DNA of 64,000 bases from CAVSUB01 sp963730995 (GTDB lineage: Bacteria > Acidobacteriota > Vicinamibacteria > Vicinamibacterales > 2-12-FULL-66-21), in the NCBI GenBank assembly GCA_963730995.1, contig CAVSUB010000001.1, forward strand, positions 868,001 to 932,000, written 5' to 3'. Position numbers and translations under genes: made by a program. The notes under the pieces were generated by a model. It made no database searches. It was given only the letters and a program-made list of their open reading frames with translations, and was not told the DNA's origin. Below are positions 63,663 through 64,000 of this stretch, in pieces; position 1 is the stretch's first letter; every line of letters starts with the position of its first letter.

Positions 63663-64000
63663 CGACTCCCCTGCCCTGGAACGTCGTTCATGTGTCGATG
63701 CGAGATCCACTACCGGACCTCGAAGTGGATCCGACGGTGGGCGGTCTCCTGCTGGTGTTCTGGTGGGATCGGCTCCCGCTCGGGCAGCTTTCGCTTCCCG
63801 GTTCGCTTCTCCCGGTCAGCTCGGATCAGCTCCTCACGAGCGTGGCTTCGATCATCGCTCCCGCTGTCGGGCAACGATTGCTGAAATGCGGTTTCGATGC
63901 ACCACTGCCCGTACCTGAGGACAAACAGCCTCGGCGTGCACCTCCACTGCTGAGCGAAGTCCTCGCTCTGGATCGGCCCCTGACCTCGCTTTCGAGGTCC
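63659..64000 (+). CDS. Partial protein of the glycan cluster (runs off the window)
   Basis: ATG at 63659 within the glycosyltransferase stop. 114 residues are visible (MTTPLPWNVVHVSMRDPLPDLEVDPTVGGLLLVFWWDRLPLGQL...). The first 70 residues resemble the N-terminal extra domain of the GT2 protein at 61408 in their pattern (DI/MRDPLPDL, LLLVFWWDRLPLGQLSLP). A further glycosyltransferase is likely, but no catalytic motif is in view. Confidence 0.6.
   Translation, partial: MTTPLPWNVVHVSMRDPLPDLEVDPTVGGLLLVFWWDRLPLGQLSLPGSLLPVSSDQLLTSVASIIAPAVGQRLLKCGFDAPLPVPEDKQPRRAPPLLSEVLALDRPLTSLSRS

Overview
The window is a GC-rich bacterial chromosome segment that most resembles Acidobacteriota, probably the Vicinamibacteria side. 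The evidence is two exported proteins with the acidobacterial type of VWFA domain, an Oar-like TonB receptor, a Ser/Thr kinase with a beta-propeller C-terminus, many Tat- or Sec-exported proteins, and many hybrid histidine kinases. This assignment is an inference from gene content; no rRNA gene is present. No tRNA, CRISPR array or intact prophage was seen.

Layout. 1-4.2 kb (minus strand): ECF-like sigma factor, zinc-finger/FecR anti-sigma protein and an ABC ATPase, with a hairpin in each intercistronic gap. 4.3-6.1 kb: a long palindromic element and small unknown genes. 6.1-8.4 kb: two exported alpha/beta hydrolases. 8.4-11.4 kb (minus): a hybrid histidine kinase and a methyltransferase interrupted in frame by TGA, with a SECIS-like hairpin just after it (candidate selenoprotein). 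11.7-18.3 kb: a lipoprotein, then a four-gene signalling operon (hybrid kinase, CheR, CheB, receiver-kinase). 18.3-26.3 kb: TerC, a hydrolase, an MFS transporter, a cytochrome c/copper-monooxygenase-like protein, two ThuA proteins and a beta-propeller. 26.3-26.6 kb: a candidate structured RNA with a strong terminator. 26.8-29 kb: BtpA-like and Gfo/Idh/MocA proteins.

29.2-32.4 kb: a Ser/Thr kinase translationally coupled to a winged-helix/FHA protein. 32.6-35.3 kb: an exported unknown, a trehalose-synthase-like GH13 enzyme and a VOC protein. 35.5-40.7 kb: an operon of a NodB-like protein, two tandem paralogues of an unrecognised family (one with a Tat signal) and an M19 dipeptidase. 40.9-48.0 kb (minus): a three-gene operon of a 968-residue unknown and two VWFA proteins. 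48.2-50.2 kb: a transposase fragment and a MATE transporter. 50.4-54.9 kb: a heavily damaged block (TonB receptor, GH39 xylosidase, start of an MFS transporter) followed by an intact AraD1-like gene, which suggests a pentose or xylan utilisation locus. 56-59.4 kb: GNAT acetyltransferase, HhH-PHP protein, a second long palindrome, a PadR regulator with a clear promoter/operator, and a PIG-L deacetylase. 59.6-64 kb: the start of a polysaccharide cluster (ABC exporter, two GT2 glycosyltransferases and a partial related protein).

Caveat on quality. At least seven otherwise normal genes carry a single apparent frameshift (three in the anti-sigma gene), and 50.4-54.7 kb carries many. Reading frame and family similarity resume after each lesion, which fits uncorrected consensus indels at least as well as real pseudogenes. 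Coordinates of such genes are given end to end.
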